Below, piece by piece: positions 62,085 to 64,000 of a stretch of DNA of 64,000 nt. Position numbers and translations under genes: made by a program. The stretch is from Salminus brasiliensis (taxonomy: Eukaryota > Chordata > Actinopteri > Characiformes > Bryconidae), in contig NC_132881.1 in assembly GCF_030463535.1 (NCBI RefSeq), positions 40,335,973-40,399,972 of the forward strand, in the 5' to 3' direction. The stretch's first letter is position 1, and each line of letters starts with the position of its first letter. Below the pieces are notes generated by a model that was given only the letters and a program-made list of their open reading frames with translations, did no database searches and had not been told where the DNA came from.

Positions 62085-62830
62085 AACTCGTTCCTGCAGA
62101 TTTCTCCTGTACAACATCCGGAGAATTCGACCCTTCCTCTCTAGAGACGTCACCCAGGTGCTTGTTCAGTCTCTCGTCACTTCCAGACTTGACTACTGCA
62201 CCTCTCTTCTGGCTGGTCTTCCTCTGCGCACCATCAGGCCCCTGCAACTCATCCAGAATGCAGCGGCACGGGTCGTCTTCAACGTTCCTAAATTCAGCCA
62301 TGTCACTCCACTGCTGCATTCTCTCTTCACTGGCTTCCTGTAGCTGCTGCCCTCATCAGATTCAAAACCCTGACCCTGGCCTACAAAGCCAAGACTGGAC
62401 CAGCCCCTCCATACTTGATGGCAATGGTCAAAAGCCGATCCGCACCAAGAGCCCTTCCAGCTTCAAGTACGGTTTGGCTCGACCCGCCATCCCTCAAAAT
62501 CCACGGAAGACAAGCGTCCAGGCTTTTTTCTGTCCTGGCACCAAAGTGGTGGAACGAGCTGCCCCTGGGTGTCCGAATGGCCAAGTCGCTCGCTGTCTTC
62601 AAACGCAGACTGAAGACCCACCTCTTCAGAGAGTACTTGGACGAATAGCGAATAGAGTACTATGGTCACCTTATTGACTTGTATTAGTAATGTCTAAAGC
62701 TTAGAGGTGTCTTTGAACTTTTAGTCTATTCTAACTAGCTGAGGTTTTTCTTGGGTAAATAGCAAAGCACTTTTGTAAGTTGCTCTGGATAAGAGCGTCT
62801 GCTAAATGCCTTAAATGTAAATGTAATATC
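62085..62830 (+). mobile_element. L2-type LINE, 5'-truncated copy with 3' tail
   Basis: The C-terminal reverse-transcriptase/tail region is readable with a few frame breaks: FLLYNIRRIRPFLSRDVTQ, SRLDYCTSLLAGLPLRTIR, LIQNAAARVVFN, then after a stop PKWWNELPLGVRMAKSLAVF and FREYLDE before TAG. The 3' UTR ends TTAAATGTAAATGTAAT. It is the best-preserved of the four LINE pieces, and its tail recurs antisense at 42454. Confidence 0.82.
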
Positions 62831-63230
62831 TTAATAATGTCTGGTCAGACTCTAGTGGGCATTAGTGCACATCCTAAATGAACTTCTAGTCTCCTACTGT
62901 AGAGAAAACATGGTTCTCAACCTGCTTTCATACCTTATCATTAACCGGTAACATATTGGCCTGTTGCAGTATAGCATACAGCAACAGTAGCGGAGGATCT
63001 AGGGGGATCTGGAAAGACTTTGAAGAACTTGTCCACATTGGGTCATGAATGAGGTCTTTAAATCCCTGCTAAATTTCACTTTACTAATTGTTACCTGTGT
63101 ACTGAATTGCTCAATATGCCAGTTGTTGCCGGTTATCTAAGAAATATGACATGAGCTTGGGCCAAATTAAATCAGGTTTTGTGTGTAGTTGTTTTCCTTA
63201 AGAGAATCTAGTCAAGAATATACTCGAACC

Positions 63231-63628
63231 CAGCCTACCTTACTAGTACAGGGGAAACCCAAGTGCTCTGTACAGTGAGATACTAGTTCTAGGATGAGTA
63301 TTTGTTGTGCTGTGATTTATGTAATTATTGCCTTTAGTAGTCGTTGATAATGTGGTGTTAGAGGTTAAATCTACAGGAAGGTGGAATCTAGGTAGGCCTG
63401 TGAGCACAGGACTTGGGAAATACTACCAGAACAAGCCAGGTGTCAGGCATTTCCAGTGAGAGGGAAAACAGCTAAACACTGATTTGTGGACTTATTCCCT
63501 TCAGAAGTCATTGAGGTAACGCAAGGTAAACACCTGGTCAAGGTAAACACCTGGTCAATGTAAAGTAGAATAGCCTACCTTACTAGTATAGGGGAAACCC
63601 AAGTGCTCTGTACAGTAAGATACTAGTC
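63231..63628 (+). repeat. Pair of ~57-bp direct repeats 340 bp apart
   Basis: 63231-63288 and 63571-63628 differ at about three positions (AGCCTACCTTACTAGTA... to ...GATACTAGT). Between them a 19-base unit (AAGGTAAACACCTGGTCAA) is tandemly duplicated near 63522-63556. Confidence 0.75.
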
Positions 63629-63635
63629 AAGTAAA

Positions 63636-63915
63636 GTCAAGTCAAGTGGGTTTTATTGTCATTTACATACAGAGTACACAGTGAAACGAAACAACGTTCC
63701 TCCAGGACCCTGGTGCAACATAGACACAGTGCATACAGAACACAAGTGCAACACAATACAAGTGCAGACAGACAACACAACACAGTACAGACAGAGAATA
63801 ATAAATAATTGGGGGTAGTGTGTGAATTATGCAGTGTGTAATAAATATTGAGTCCAGTGAGGTAGTAAAGTTATTAGTGCAAAATGCTTCCCATATTGTC
63901 TGGGGTAAATGGCTG
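63636..63915 (-). mobile_element. Antisense LINE/SINE 3' end
   Basis: AAGTCAAGTCAAGTGGGTTT followed by ATTGTCATTTACATACAGAG and GTTCCTCCAGGACCCTGGTG are typical of reversed tails of a common fish non-LTR family. Related to the block at 7120-7250. Confidence 0.55.

Positions 63916-63916
<1 letters not shown>

Positions 63917-64000
<84 letters not shown>
63917..64000. repeat. (GT)n-(GA)n compound microsatellite at the window edge
   Basis: About 26 GT units from 63917, then (GA)n from 63970 to the last base. Confidence 0.97.

Overview
The window is a piece of a teleost fish genome, possibly an otophysan such as a characiform. The evidence is vertebrate-style split genes with GT-AG introns, fish L2/CR1-type LINE tails, tRNA-derived SINEs, hAT- and Tc1-like inverted-repeat elements, dense microsatellites, and teleost-type HERC and GIMAP immune genes. 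I see no bacterial features, tRNA or rRNA genes, or CRISPR arrays.

Layout. (1) 1-3600, plus strand: the last exons of an unidentified gene, with two possible alternative C-terminal exons. (2) 5.4-14 kb and 15.2-26.9 kb: a direct segmental duplication. Each unit carries one intact nine-exon gene (eight coding exons) for a 604-residue type I membrane protein: signal peptide, six Ig-like domains in an A-B-A-B-A-B order, transmembrane helix and short tail. I count only four amino-acid differences between the copies. The second unit also holds a GIMAP/AIG1 GTPase pseudogene (24.2-25.1 kb, minus) and an inverted-repeat transposon split by a solo LTR. (3) 27.8-28.2 kb: a second, plus-strand GIMAP pseudogene. 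(4) 29.7-43.7 kb and 48.4-61.6 kb, minus strand: two intact tandem HERC-type E3 ligase genes (RCC1-like propeller plus HECT domain), reconstructed at 986 aa (24 exons) and 1019 aa (23 exons), with the HECT active-site cysteine kept in both. (5) 44-48 kb and 61.7-64 kb: mostly LINE, SINE and simple-repeat sequence.

How it fits together. HERC5/6-type ligases are interferon-induced in vertebrates. The upstream copy here has four back-to-back GAAANN hexamers (an ISRE/IRF element) about 100 bp before its start codon. With GIMAP relics and a duplicated Ig-like receptor pair, the window reads as an innate-immune gene cluster shaped by tandem duplication, probable gene conversion and transposon insertion. 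Exon borders were read by eye from splice sites and phase. All exon sums close in frame, but there is no transcript support.
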